A stretch of 64,000 bases of DNA from NCBI RefSeq assembly GCF_012274275.1, contig NZ_JAANZA010000001.1, positions 1,364,001-1,428,000 of the forward strand. The letters run 5' to 3'. The position numbers and the translations under genes were made by a program. This DNA is from Cryobacterium sp. BB307 (GTDB lineage: Bacteria > Actinomycetota > Actinomycetes > Actinomycetales > Microbacteriaceae). How positions within the stretch are numbered: the stretch's first letter is position 1; each line of letters begins with the position of its first letter. Shown piece by piece: positions 16,728 through 24,943 of this stretch. The notes under the pieces are model-generated. The model did not search any database and was not told the DNA's origin. It was given only the letters and a program-made list of their open reading frames with translations.

Positions 16728-17938
16728 GCGCGTTCTCCGGCATCCACCACTGACTTCAAGCCCACTTCGCGTAGCACGGCCTCGGTATGTTCGCCCGGTG
16801 TCACTGGGCCGTTCCACCGCACGGCGCCCGGCTCGAGAGAGAGTTTCGGGACGATACCCGGGTGGGTGACTGTGCCCCAGTCGTCATCTGTGACCTCGAG
16901 GAACATCTCGCGCTCCCGGAAGTGCGGGTCGGCGACGATATCCGCGATTGTGTTCACGAGGCTCGCCGGCACGTCATGCGCGTCGAGCACCTCGAGCAGG
17001 TCTGCGGAGGATCGTGACACCGACCAATCGGCGATGATCTCGTCGAGTTCGGCCTGGTGCCGGCCGCGGGCGGTGTGGTCCGTGAACCGATCGTCCGTCA
17101 GAAGGTCCGGCATCGCCATCGCCGCTGCCAGCCGCGTGAAGACGCTGTCCTGGTTGGCCGCGATCACCACCCACTTGCCGTCCATCGAGTGATAGATGTT
17201 CGATGGGGCGATGCCGGCGAGTGACGTGCCGCTCGGCCCCGGGATGTGCCCGCTCGCCATGTAGTCGGGCAGCGCACTCTCCAGCAGCGAGAAGCAGGAT
17301 TCCACGAGCGAGACATCCACGACCTGGCCGCGACCGCCGTTGGTCTGCCGCGCGAGCAGCGCGATCAGCACGCCCTGGACCGCGAACATCGCGCCGAGGC
17401 TGTCGCCGAGCGAGATGCCGGTACGCGGGGGTGGGCCATCCGGGAACCCATTCAGGTGCCGAAGGCCTCCGATGGCCTCGGCGATCGACGCATATCCGGG
17501 CCGGAATGCCTTGCTTCCGGTCTGGCCATAGCCGGACACTCGCGCGATGACGACGCCCGGGTTCAGTTCGAGCATCCGCTCGGGCGCCAGCCCGAGCCTC
17601 TCCAGAGTGCCCGGCCTGAAATTCTCGATCACAACGTCAGCGGTGCCGAGGATGGACTCGAACGCCTCACGGCCAACGTCGCTCTTCAGATCGAGCAGCA
17701 CGCTTTTCTTGTTGCGGGACTGCACCGCCCACCACAGAGCGTGACCGTTCTGCTCGGCGCGACCCCAATCGCGGAACGGGTCCGTTCGACCGGGGCTCTC
17801 GATCTTAATCACTTCCGCGCCGAAGTCGGCGAGCATCCGACCTGCGAACGGACCGGCGATCAAGGATCCGAGCTCGATGACCCGGATGCCCGCCAAGGGC
17901 CCAATGCGGCCGGTGGCCGGCTCTTCGACTGACTGCAT
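16724..17938 (-). CDS. CaiB/BaiF family III CoA transferase
   Basis: A family III CoA transferase of about 404 residues. LAGIRVIELGSLIAGPFAGRMLADFGAEVIKIE is the family N-terminal signature, and ISLGDSLGA holds the probable catalytic Asp. Three ATGs are possible (17968, 17947, 17938). I prefer 17938: AATAAT lies seven bases upstream in the leaderless arrangement, and the operator-like TTGCATAC at 17950-17957 would otherwise be inside the coding sequence. Translational coupling to the HMG-CoA lyase-like gene suggests it makes that enzyme's CoA ester, for example from succinyl-CoA and a free 3-hydroxy-3-methyl-dicarboxylate; this is inference. Confidence 0.87.
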   Translation of the reverse strand: MQSVEEPATGRIGPLAGIRVIELGSLIAGPFAGRMLADFGAEVIKIESPGRTDPFRDWGRAEQNGHALWWAVQSRNKKSVLLDLKSDVGREAFESILGTADVVIENFRPGTLERLGLAPERMLELNPGVVIARVSGYGQTGSKAFRPGYASIAEAIGGLRHLNGFPDGPPPRTGISLGDSLGAMFAVQGVLIALLARQTNGGRGQVVDVSLVESCFSLLESALPDYMASGHIPGPSGTSLAGIAPSNIYHSMDGKWVVIAANQDSVFTRLAAAMAMPDLLTDDRFTDHTARGRHQAELDEIIADWSVSRSSADLLEVLDAHDVPASLVNTIADIVADPHFREREMFLEVTDDDWGTVTHPGIVPKLSLEPGAVRWNGPVTPGEHTEAVLREVGLKSVVDAGERA

Positions 17939-17949
17939 AGGCGGCATTA

Positions 17950-17957
17950 TTGCATAC
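17950..17957. promoter_or_regulatory. GntR-type half-palindromic site TTGCATAC
   Basis: TTGCATAC lies over the predicted -10 region of the CaiB gene. It is the reverse complement of the GTATGCAA core found at 18004, 25061 and, as GCATGCAA, 25008 and 25129. I read it as one member of a shared operator set. Confidence 0.5.
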
Positions 17958-18001
17958 GATTTTCGCATCGTTCACGCATCCGAGTCGAAAACTGCGCCAG
18001 A

Positions 18002-18045
18002 TTGTATGCAAACAGGTTGAGTTTGTGGCTCTGGAGCCCTAGGGT
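18002..18045 (+). promoter_or_regulatory. candidate promoter with adjacent operator
   Basis: TTGAGT (18017-18022) and TAGGGT (18040-18045) are spaced by 17 bases. The site TTGTATGCAAAC (18002-18013) ends just upstream of the -35. The spacer includes GGCTC-TG-GAGCC (18028-18039). This promoter would drive the 18119-22030 transcript. Confidence 0.5.
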
Positions 18046-18118
18046 TCATATCGGGTGCGGAGCCGGGGACCGCCCACACGCACTTAAGTGGCGTGAGCTA
18101 GCCAAAGGAGGACTCGCG

Positions 18119-18148
18119 ATGCGTCTGTCAGGAGAACGCCGCCAGTGA
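18119..18148 (+). CDS. 9-codon leader ORF coupled to the dehydrogenase
   Basis: AAAGGAGG (18104-18111) is one of the strongest ribosome sites in the window and lies seven bases before ATG 18119. The ORF encodes MRLSGERRQ and its TGA overlaps the GTG start of the next gene (GTGA 18145-18148). It could load ribosomes for reinitiation at that GTG, or be a regulatory leader peptide. It may instead be the remains of an earlier start. Confidence 0.45.
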   Translation: MRLSGERRQ

Positions 18149-19203
18149 GCGAGCGTGCCAACGCGATGAGAGCGAGCATCCTGCGGTCGCACGGCGGTCC
18201 AGAGGTACTGCAATTGAGCGAGCTTCCGGCGCCGGTGCCAACCAGCGGTGAGACGCTGATCCGGGTAGGTGCTGCAGGTGTCGAACCGGGCCTCGACGTC
18301 CGGACCCGGCTGAACGGCGCCGGTTGGCAGCTTCGGTTTCCTCACGTGCTCGGTGCGAGCATGGCGGGCACGGTGATCTCCAGCCCCGACGCCGCAGCGC
18401 CCGATCCCGGCACGAGGGTCGCCGTAGCGCCGAACATCTCCTGCGGTGAGTGTGCCTACTGCCGTTCCGGTCGCGACAACTCGTGCGCGCAGCGAGAGTT
18501 CCTGGGGATCCATCACGCCGGTGGGTACGCCGAGTTCTGCAGCGTCCCGACCCGCAATCTCATCCCCATCGCCGACAGCACCTCTTTCGCTGTCGCGGCA
18601 AGTACTGCGGTGTCGTTCGGAACGGCGTGGCATCTGCTCGTCACCCGGGCGAGGGTGAGCCCAGCCGATGTGGTTTTCGTCGTCGGTGCCGCAGGCAGCG
18701 TCGGCACGGCAGCGGCGCAGATCGCCGCGCTGTTCGGCGCCCGCGTCGTCCTCGGTTCCCGGACGCCCCAGAACTTGCGAGAACTCTCCGACGAGGTGCG
18801 CGCGTTGGGGGTTGTGGACACCACGACCGACTTCGCGCCTCAGTTGGAGTCGATTGCGCCAGGGGGAGTCGACGTCGTCGTGGAAACAGTTGGTTCGGAT
18901 ACGTGGGCCGGCAGCGTCGATTCGCTCGCCCCGGAGGGCAGGCTCGTGTGCTGCGGTGGTGCGAGCGGTGGTGAGGTCGGGCTCACTCTTCGCGACCTGT
19001 ATCGGCGCAATCTCAGCCTGCTGTTTTCGACCAGCAGCACCTTCGAGGACCTGCGTCTGGTGCTCAGGCTGGTCGATGAGGGCAGACTGCGACCGCGAGT
19101 CGACAAGGTCTTCGACCTGGCAGACGCTGCTGCAGCCCACGCCGCGGTGGAGGCTGGCGGACTGCAGGGCAAGGTCGTCATTGTTCCGGAGTCGGCAGCA
19201 TGA
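18145..19203 (+). CDS. MDR-superfamily dehydrogenase/reductase with structural-zinc cluster
   Basis: A 352-residue medium-chain dehydrogenase. VVGAAGSVGTAAAQIAALFG is the NAD(P) Rossmann motif, and the structural zinc lobe is intact (CGECAYCRSGRDNSC). The catalytic zinc ligands are not: the usual G-x-C-x-x-D reads GVEPGLD and G-H-E reads GAS. It resembles quinone-oxidoreductase-type reductases more than alcohol dehydrogenases. The GTG start has AGGAGA nine bases upstream and overlaps the leader ORF stop. It heads a five-gene operon; its stop overlaps the hydrolase ATG. Confidence 0.83.
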   Translation: MSERANAMRASILRSHGGPEVLQLSELPAPVPTSGETLIRVGAAGVEPGLDVRTRLNGAGWQLRFPHVLGASMAGTVISSPDAAAPDPGTRVAVAPNISCGECAYCRSGRDNSCAQREFLGIHHAGGYAEFCSVPTRNLIPIADSTSFAVAASTAVSFGTAWHLLVTRARVSPADVVFVVGAAGSVGTAAAQIAALFGARVVLGSRTPQNLRELSDEVRALGVVDTTTDFAPQLESIAPGGVDVVVETVGSDTWAGSVDSLAPEGRLVCCGGASGGEVGLTLRDLYRRNLSLLFSTSSTFEDLRLVLRLVDEGRLRPRVDKVFDLADAAAAHAAVEAGGLQGKVVIVPESAA

Positions 19204-20033
19204 GCCTTGAGCACTTTGGCGATGGCATCCGGGTGTTCGCGAGCTCGCCTGGCGCATCCAACCTGTCCGTGATCACAAGCGGTTCGAGTGCACTATTGGT
19301 CGACGCAGGCAGCCTGCCCTCGGCGGCACGAGAATTCTGGCGCCAAGCCACGGACGGTGCGAATGCGCAGCTCGTGCTCACCCACCACCACGCTGACCAT
19401 GTGTTCGGAGCGGCGGGGTTGGCGGATGTGCCGGTGATCGCGAGCGACCGGGCGGCTCGACTCCTCGACGAGCGAGGTGTGCATGAGCGCGATCGCCTGA
19501 TCGAGCTGCTTCCCGACCACAGGGACGAGTTGGCTTCTGCAGCGGTCCCGGTCGTGACGCAGCCGGTCGACTCGACGACCACCATCGACGTGGACGGGCG
19601 AGCTGTGCGCCTTATTCCGGTTGGCCATGCCCACACACCCGGAGACGTCGTTGTTTTCGATCAGCGCACCAGCACCGTGTTCACCGGCGATGTCGTGTTC
19701 ACGAATGTCATGCCGGTATTGCGCGACGCGAACACGGCAGGGTGGATTGAAGCACTTGCCGTGCTGGAAGGGCTGAAGCCAGAGCGTGTCGTCCCTGGGC
19801 ATGGCACCGCCGGCAGTGCTGGCGTCCTGGATGACATGATCGAACTGCTGAGCGCGCTCCGAAGCATCGCCGAGCGTCATGCTGACGACGATGACCCCAC
19901 GGCGTCGATCGCTGAGCTGCCTACCCGCTTCCGCGACCTGCGGCGAATGGAGCGGTTCGAAGGAGCCGTCTCATCGATCGTCGCCGAGCTGCGAAATTCC
20001 CCCTCAACGCTGTCACCAAGAAGGAGCGAATAA
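19200..20033 (+). CDS. metallo-beta-lactamase-fold hydrolase
   Basis: A 277-residue MBL-fold protein with the complete metal motif set: THHHADH near residue 61, GHAHTPGD, FTGDVVF and VPGHG. Relatives include thioesterases, lactonases and glyoxalase II. The C-terminal helix contains an acidic HADDDD segment. It starts inside the dehydrogenase stop (ATGA) and ends one base into the VOC gene (TAATG). It probably hydrolyses a lactone or thioester intermediate. Confidence 0.85.
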   Translation: MSLEHFGDGIRVFASSPGASNLSVITSGSSALLVDAGSLPSAAREFWRQATDGANAQLVLTHHHADHVFGAAGLADVPVIASDRAARLLDERGVHERDRLIELLPDHRDELASAAVPVVTQPVDSTTTIDVDGRAVRLIPVGHAHTPGDVVVFDQRTSTVFTGDVVFTNVMPVLRDANTAGWIEALAVLEGLKPERVVPGHGTAGSAGVLDDMIELLSALRSIAERHADDDDPTASIAELPTRFRDLRRMERFEGAVSSIVAELRNSPSTLSPRRSE

Positions 20034-20509
20034 TGACAATCACCGGATGGCACCACATCACCTACCCCGTGCCGGACGTCGAAGCTGCCAGTGACTGGTA
20101 TCAGCGCGTCTTCAAGGGGACCGAGATCATGCGCACCGGCTGGAACGCATCCGACGTCGCTGCGAAGCGCAACCGTCAGGTGTGGGTGCAGTTCGGCACG
20201 GCCGTCATTAACCTTGCAGAGGGCCCGGTCATGCAGCGCCCGACCGACCTCCACTTCTACCACTACGCGATGCACGCCCCTGCAGAGCAGCTCGATGAAT
20301 GGATTGCTCACCTCGAGGCGAACGGTGTCGAGGTTCTCGGGCCGTACGGTCACGGTGGCCTCGGTCTGCTCTCGCTCTACATGGACGACCCTTGGGGCTA
20401 CCGCCTCGAGATCATCTTCGACCTCGGTGACTACGAGACCGCGAAGCAAGCAGCGATCTCCCGCGGTGGCGCACTCGGCAACCCGTCCGCGCAGTACGAA
20501 TGGGACTGA
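20033..20509 (+). CDS. VOC (glyoxalase/extradiol-type) family protein
   Basis: A 158-residue single VOC module. WHHITYPVPDVEAASDWYQRVFKG opens the first beta-alpha-beta-beta-beta unit with a metal-type His, and YMDDPWGYRLEIIF closes the second with a Glu ligand. Such proteins are dioxygenases, isomerases or lyases acting on metal-chelated substrates. It follows AAGGAG upstream of ATG 20033. A class II aldolase and an FAH protein follow, a combination common in aromatic or keto-acid catabolism. The reaction is not assignable. Confidence 0.8.
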   Translation: MTITGWHHITYPVPDVEAASDWYQRVFKGTEIMRTGWNASDVAAKRNRQVWVQFGTAVINLAEGPVMQRPTDLHFYHYAMHAPAEQLDEWIAHLEANGVEVLGPYGHGGLGLLSLYMDDPWGYRLEIIFDLGDYETAKQAAISRGGALGNPSAQYEWD

Positions 20510-20510
20510 G

Positions 20511-21203
20511 ATGACCGGTCGAACAGGTGAATTGGACGACCTGATCGTCGTCGGTTGCCGCATCCTCGACCGCCTGGGCATCTTTGACAGCTCGGGTCAC
20601 CTCACCTACCGGCTGCCCGGCACCAACTCATTCGCGATCTCAGCTCGCAAGGCCCCAGGTCTCGCAAGCGCTGACGATCTGATGGTGATCGACGAGGAGG
20701 GCACGGTGCTCGATGGGGCGGGCACCGTGCCGCTCGAATGGGCGATCCACGCGCGCATCTATCGCGCGCGCCCTGATGTTCGCTCGATCGTCCATTCGCA
20801 CTCGCCGATGAGCCGTGCCTTCAGCATCAGCACCCAGCAGATCCTGCCGGTGTTCGGCATCGCGACGCCGTGGCTGCACGCGCCAGTGCCCGTGCTAGAT
20901 GAGACGGGCCCGATTTCATCGTCTGAGGCGGGGGACCGGCTCGTCGACGTGATCGGTGACGGTCCCGCAGCCCTCCTTCACGCGCATGGCAGCGTCATCG
21001 TGGGGCCAAGCGTCGAGGCGACGGTCGTCCGCGCCGTGACGCTCGAGCAGACGGCCGAATCCCTGTTGCGCGCGATCTCGCTCGGCCCAGTGCGCTCGCT
21101 GGATGCCATGCAGGTCGAGGCGTGGCGAACCAACACACCAGCCGGCCACGCAAAGGCGTGGGACTACTTCATCGCCATGATGGAACGAGAGGAAACGCAG
21201 TGA
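20511..21203 (+). CDS. class II aldolase/adducin-family protein
   Basis: A 230-residue class II aldolase domain. SGHLTYRLPGTNSFAIS is the N-terminal family motif, HSHSPMSRAF gives the zinc HxH pair, and HAHGSVIVGPSVEATV the third His region. ATG 20511 is one base after the VOC stop; the long upstream open frame is a shadow of the VOC gene. It may cleave a 4-hydroxy-2-oxo acid or decarboxylate a related acid. Its stop overlaps the next GTG. Confidence 0.83.
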   Translation: MTGRTGELDDLIVVGCRILDRLGIFDSSGHLTYRLPGTNSFAISARKAPGLASADDLMVIDEEGTVLDGAGTVPLEWAIHARIYRARPDVRSIVHSHSPMSRAFSISTQQILPVFGIATPWLHAPVPVLDETGPISSSEAGDRLVDVIGDGPAALLHAHGSVIVGPSVEATVVRAVTLEQTAESLLRAISLGPVRSLDAMQVEAWRTNTPAGHAKAWDYFIAMMEREETQ

Positions 21204-22030
21204 AGCTTGCAATTTTCAACGACGATCGACTCGGGGTGGTCGTCGACGACCAGACCGTCGTTGACGTGACCTCGGCACTGCCCGAGCATGACCAGGGGCT
21301 TGGGGCGGGCTACTGGGTCCGTCTGTGCCGTGACTTCGACTCACTGAAGGATGCGATCACCGCGGCGACGGCAACCGGGAGCCGGCATGCGCTCGACAGC
21401 GTCGAGCTCCGGGCACCCGTGCTGAACCCCACCAAGGTCATCGCCGCCGCCTCGAACTACACCGAGCACGTGGAGGAGATGAGCAACCGCGGACTGCCCG
21501 AGTGGATGCTCACGTCCGACTTCTTCCTCAAGGCACCCAGTTCGATCACCGGTGGCGGAGAGATCGTGCTGCCGGAGCTTGAAGCGGAAATCCACTACGA
21601 GTGCGAGCTGGCCTTCATCATCGGCAAGGGCGGCAAGGACATCCCGGTCGAGTCGGCTCTTGAGCACGTGCTGGGCTGGACGATCCTGCTCGACATCACC
21701 GAGCGCGGCTCGGGCGACCGGTCGCGGCGCAAGTCGTACGACGGGTTCACGCCGATCGGGCCGTGGGTTGTCACCGCAGACGAGGTGTCCTCGTGGGAGG
21801 ACCTGCCGATCGTCATGCATCTGAACGGCGTCGTGCGCCAGGACGTGCGTGCGGGAGACATGATCGTCTCTGTGCCCCAGATCATCTCCAACATCTCGCG
21901 CGTGATGACCCTGGTGCCGGGAGACGTTGTGACGACGGGTGCCCCTCCGGGAGTGGGCAAGATCGAGCCGGGCGACCAGATCGTCGCGACGATCGGCGGA
22001 GTCGGCCAGTTGACCGTCAACGTCGGCTGA
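21200..22030 (+). CDS. fumarylacetoacetate hydrolase (FAH)-family protein
   Basis: A 276-residue FAH-domain protein. ALHYEC-type metal residues appear in EAEIHYECELAFIIGKGG, and PIGPWVV, MIVSVPQIISNISRVMTL and TGAPPGVGKIEPGD are family signatures. Members hydrolyse C-C bonds of diketo acids, decarboxylate oxaloacetate-like acids or hydrate 2-oxo-enoates. GTG 21200 overlaps the aldolase stop. It ends the operon before the hairpin at 22050. Confidence 0.87.
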   Translation: MKLAIFNDDRLGVVVDDQTVVDVTSALPEHDQGLGAGYWVRLCRDFDSLKDAITAATATGSRHALDSVELRAPVLNPTKVIAAASNYTEHVEEMSNRGLPEWMLTSDFFLKAPSSITGGGEIVLPELEAEIHYECELAFIIGKGGKDIPVESALEHVLGWTILLDITERGSGDRSRRKSYDGFTPIGPWVVTADEVSSWEDLPIVMHLNGVVRQDVRAGDMIVSVPQIISNISRVMTLVPGDVVTTGAPPGVGKIEPGDQIVATIGGVGQLTVNVG

Positions 22031-22049
22031 CACCGGCCTAGTCTGAACA

Positions 22050-22077
22050 GCGGGCGCCCACGAAAGTGGGCGCCCGC
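22050..22077 (+). terminator. bidirectional hairpin terminator
   Basis: GCGGGCGCCCAC (22050-22061) pairs perfectly with GTGGGCGCCCGC (22066-22077) around a GAAA tetraloop. It lies between convergent genes ending at 22030 and 22105, so it can serve both. Confidence 0.85.
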
Positions 22078-22104
22078 CATCGATTAACGCTGCTCCCCGT
22101 CAGC

Positions 22105-23253
22105 TCACGCGGTCTCGGTGGCGGTGGCACGCTGGCTGTCGAATGGACGCGCGACGAGGTGGAGCAGGATAGTGGCCAGCAGCACAATGGCGGCGACAAT
22201 GAAGCCCCATGCGTTCTGCCACAGGTAGATCGGCATCAGTACCATCGGGGCAACGCCGGCTCCGAAGAACCGGAACGCCTGCACGAACGAGATGGCGGAG
22301 TCAGCTGAGCGCAGCCCAAGCACATGCTTGTTGATGCTCAGCGCGACGGCCAGGGCGCACGGAATGGCTACCGCCCACAGCACGGCGAGCATCAGAGGGT
22401 TGATCGCAAGTGGCACCGCGAGAATGAAGCTCGCGCTGATGAGCAGGGCGGCAAGGCTGACAGTACGCGAACCCCAGCGATCCACAGCGGACCCGGCTAG
22501 CGGGGCGACGATGAGCGATGAGACGCCCCCGATCATCAGGATGATGCCGCGCTCGGAGGCGCTCGAGCCCAGGTTGTCGTAGGCGAATAACGCGACGAGG
22601 AACCCAAGTCCGGTGACGCACGCACCGATCGTGAGGTTTGTCACGCACAGCCAGACGATTGGCCAAGAGAGCGTCCTGCTCCCTGTCTGCCTCTGCTGAT
22701 TCGGAATCGAGGGCAGTCGTATCGTACACAGCAGGAGCGCGTAGACAGCGACGAAGATGAACGCGTAGCGCCAGGTCAACTCTGCGAACAAGCCGCTCAC
22801 AAGCGGCGCCGAGAGTTGTCCGGTGGCGGCCACCGCGCCGAAGATCCCGAGGGTTCGACCGAGACGGTCCACGGCGGTGAACCGGCTGAGCAGCGTCACG
22901 ATGAGCGGGTTGGTGAAGGCGTTGCTCACCCCGAGCAGGAAGTACCCGGCAAGGAACACGTGCCAGCTGGGCGCCACTGCGCACAGCACTCCCGCTGCTG
23001 TGATCACGACGTACGCCGTGGTCATCATGCGGCGGATGCCCCAGCGTGCGCTGATGGACCCGGACACGAGCATGGTGGTCGCGAACGGCAGCAGGTAGAC
23101 CATGATCGACACCGATGCCTCTTCCGGCGAGATGCCGTACGAGGCACCCAGCTCAGGAAGGATCGAGGAGGTCATGAGCCCGCCGAACGGGCCAAGGAAG
23201 CCGCCCGCATAAAGCGCGACACGCTGGACGCGCGTGAGCCGTGCCGTTTCCAT
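22105..23253 (-). CDS. MFS transporter (12-TM type)
   Basis: A 382-residue major facilitator protein. Alternating hydrophobic segments cover the chain (VALYAGGFLGPFGGLMTSS, MVYLLPFATTMLVSG and others), the first cytoplasmic loop contains ARWGIRR (motif A-like), and DRLGRTLGIFGAVAATGQL lies mid-protein. It resembles sugar-efflux/drug-proton antiporter members. It is encoded ten bases downstream of the TauE-type permease, probably in the same transcript. Substrate unknown. Confidence 0.85.
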   Translation of the reverse strand: METARLTRVQRVALYAGGFLGPFGGLMTSSILPELGASYGISPEEASVSIMVYLLPFATTMLVSGSISARWGIRRMMTTAYVVITAAGVLCAVAPSWHVFLAGYFLLGVSNAFTNPLIVTLLSRFTAVDRLGRTLGIFGAVAATGQLSAPLVSGLFAELTWRYAFIFVAVYALLLCTIRLPSIPNQQRQTGSRTLSWPIVWLCVTNLTIGACVTGLGFLVALFAYDNLGSSASERGIILMIGGVSSLIVAPLAGSAVDRWGSRTVSLAALLISASFILAVPLAINPLMLAVLWAVAIPCALAVALSINKHVLGLRSADSAISFVQAFRFFGAGVAPMVLMPIYLWQNAWGFIVAAIVLLATILLHLVARPFDSQRATATETA

Positions 23254-23263
23254 CAGTCGCCGA

Positions 23264-24103
23264 TCAGGACTTGTCGATCAGAAGCGCAACGATCGCGATG
23301 ACGCCGACGACCACGATGGTGATGCGCAAGGCGAGCTCCGGAATGCGACGCCCAAGCTTCGCGCCCAGCTGACCGCCCACGATCGCGCCCACGGCGATGA
23401 TCCCTGCCGCAAACCAGTCGATCGGAGTCAATGCGACGAAGACGACACCGGCCGTGAAGTTGGCGGCTGCCGTGAGAACGTTCTTCATGGCATTGGCGCG
23501 CTGCAGGGAACCCTTGAGCATTATCGACAGGATGGACAGCAGGATGACGCCCTGCGCGGCACCGAAGTAGCCGCCGTAGGTGCCGGAGAGGGCTGTCGCA
23601 ACAGCCAATCCCGGACGGTTCTCGCGGAACTCCGGCTCGCCATTGTCTGCCAGGGCCACGGCATGCTGAGCGGCGAGAGCCTGATTGCGTCGCGCGCGTG
23701 CGAGCTCTTGCCGGGCAGCGATGTGCCGCTTGATTGTCGGGCCGGTGACGACGAGCACGCACGCGAGTGCGATGAGCACGGGCACGACGCCGTTGAACAC
23801 TTCGGCGGGAAGCACCAGCAACAACAGCGCCCCGGCGACCCCTCCAATCCCGGACGAGATCATCAGGGGAACGATCGACCGCCACTGCCCTTTGAGCTCC
23901 CGGCGGTACCCGATGGCCCCGCTGATCGATCCTGGAAGCACGCCCAGGTTGTTCGTGACGTTGGCTAGCACCGGTGGATAGCCGACGGCGAGCAGCGCCG
24001 GAAACGTGATGAGAGATCCGGATCCGACGATCGTATTGATCATCCCAGCGCCGAGCCCGGCCAGTGCGAGGAGAAGGATGGGCACAAGGTCAAGTTCAGG
24101 CAT
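23264..24103 (-). CDS. TauE/SafE-family permease
   Basis: A 279-residue membrane protein of the TauE/SafE (DUF81) anion exporter family. The N terminus AGLGAGMINTIVGSGSLITFPALL is the family motif, and GTYGGYFGAAQGVILL is the repeated half-motif. A cytoplasmic loop with basic residues (KRHIAARQELARARRNQ) separates the two halves. It is divergent from the GntR gene at 24227 with an operator-like site between. It may export an organic anion or sulfonate. Confidence 0.88.
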   Translation of the reverse strand: MPELDLVPILLLALAGLGAGMINTIVGSGSLITFPALLAVGYPPVLANVTNNLGVLPGSISGAIGYRRELKGQWRSIVPLMISSGIGGVAGALLLLVLPAEVFNGVVPVLIALACVLVVTGPTIKRHIAARQELARARRNQALAAQHAVALADNGEPEFRENRPGLAVATALSGTYGGYFGAAQGVILLSILSIMLKGSLQRANAMKNVLTAAANFTAGVVFVALTPIDWFAAGIIAVGAIVGGQLGAKLGRRIPELALRITIVVVGVIAIVALLIDKS

Positions 24104-24145
24104 CGTTGCTCACTATTCACTAACCGGACAATCCGTTCCACATGG

Positions 24146-24157
24146 ATTGTATACCAA
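24146..24157. promoter_or_regulatory. GntR-type operator candidate ATTGTATACCAA
   Basis: The core GTATAC is palindromic and the flanks TTG...CCAA are nearly so. It lies in the 123-bp gap between divergent TauE-type and GntR genes and resembles operators of FCD-type GntR regulators. Two ATGGATT direct repeats surround it (24143 and 24157). Confidence 0.55.
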
Positions 24158-24226
24158 ATGGATTAGGTCGCATTCATTCCTTAATCATGTGTGGCCAACC
24201 GAGCGGTGAACAACTACGATCGCAGT

Positions 24227-24943
24227 GTGAAGACGACAGACCCGACCCAGCAGCAGGGCGCTGACCCGAATGCGGGGTTGTCCGATCGCATTGCCGCGGA
24301 GTTGACGAAGCAAGTCTCTTCCGGCGAGCTTCCCCTCGGATCATGGCTGCGCCAGAGCAAGATCGCAGAGGAATTCGGCACAAGCCGAACCCCGGTGCGC
24401 GAAGCGATTCAATCCCTCAGCGCAACAGGAGTGGTCGAGCTCATCCCCAACCGCGGCGCTCGGATCAGGGTTCCATCGGCGGGCGAGATTGAGGATGGCT
24501 ACCGCGTCCGCGCCGAACTCGAGGGCCTCGCCGCCGAGCTGGCCGCGACGTTCGCCACACAGCTGCAGATCGACCAGCTGATCGCAGCGGAGGAGCTTTT
24601 CGAGGCCGCTGTCACCGAGGTCTCCGATGCGGACACAAGCGTCGAGGTTGGCAGGCAGCGGTGGACCCAGGCCAACGATGAGTTCCACGAGATCATCCTT
24701 GCGGCAGCACGCAACCAGACTCTCGTCTCGGCCCTGGCGTGGATTCACAACCAACTCCCGCGCAACCTGACCTGGAATGAACTCGGCAGGGATGTCCGTC
24801 TCATGCGCTCGAACGTCGCGCAGCACCGTGCCATCCGAGAGGCGATCGAGGCCGGAGACGGCCGCGCCGCTCGTCAGGCGATGATCCGCCACGTACTGCG
24901 ATCCGGGGAGCTCGTTTTGCTGGGTCTGCGCGAACTGGACTGA
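24227..24943 (+). CDS. GntR-family transcriptional regulator, FCD subfamily (second)
   Basis: A 238-residue FadR-type regulator with an N-terminal wHTH (QSKIAEEFGTSRTPVREAIQSLSATGVVEL) and a C-terminal FCD domain (YRVRAELEGLAAELAA, NDEFHEIILAAARN, QHRAIREAIEAGD). I chose GTG 24227 because TACGAT (24215-24220) lies six bases before it, giving a leaderless mRNA; GTG 24191 would put this box inside the gene. It is divergent from the transporter pair and precedes the FAD oxidase operon, so it may control both through the GTATGCAA-type sites. Confidence 0.85.
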   Translation: MKTTDPTQQQGADPNAGLSDRIAAELTKQVSSGELPLGSWLRQSKIAEEFGTSRTPVREAIQSLSATGVVELIPNRGARIRVPSAGEIEDGYRVRAELEGLAAELAATFATQLQIDQLIAAEELFEAAVTEVSDADTSVEVGRQRWTQANDEFHEIILAAARNQTLVSALAWIHNQLPRNLTWNELGRDVRLMRSNVAQHRAIREAIEAGDGRAARQAMIRHVLRSGELVLLGLRELD

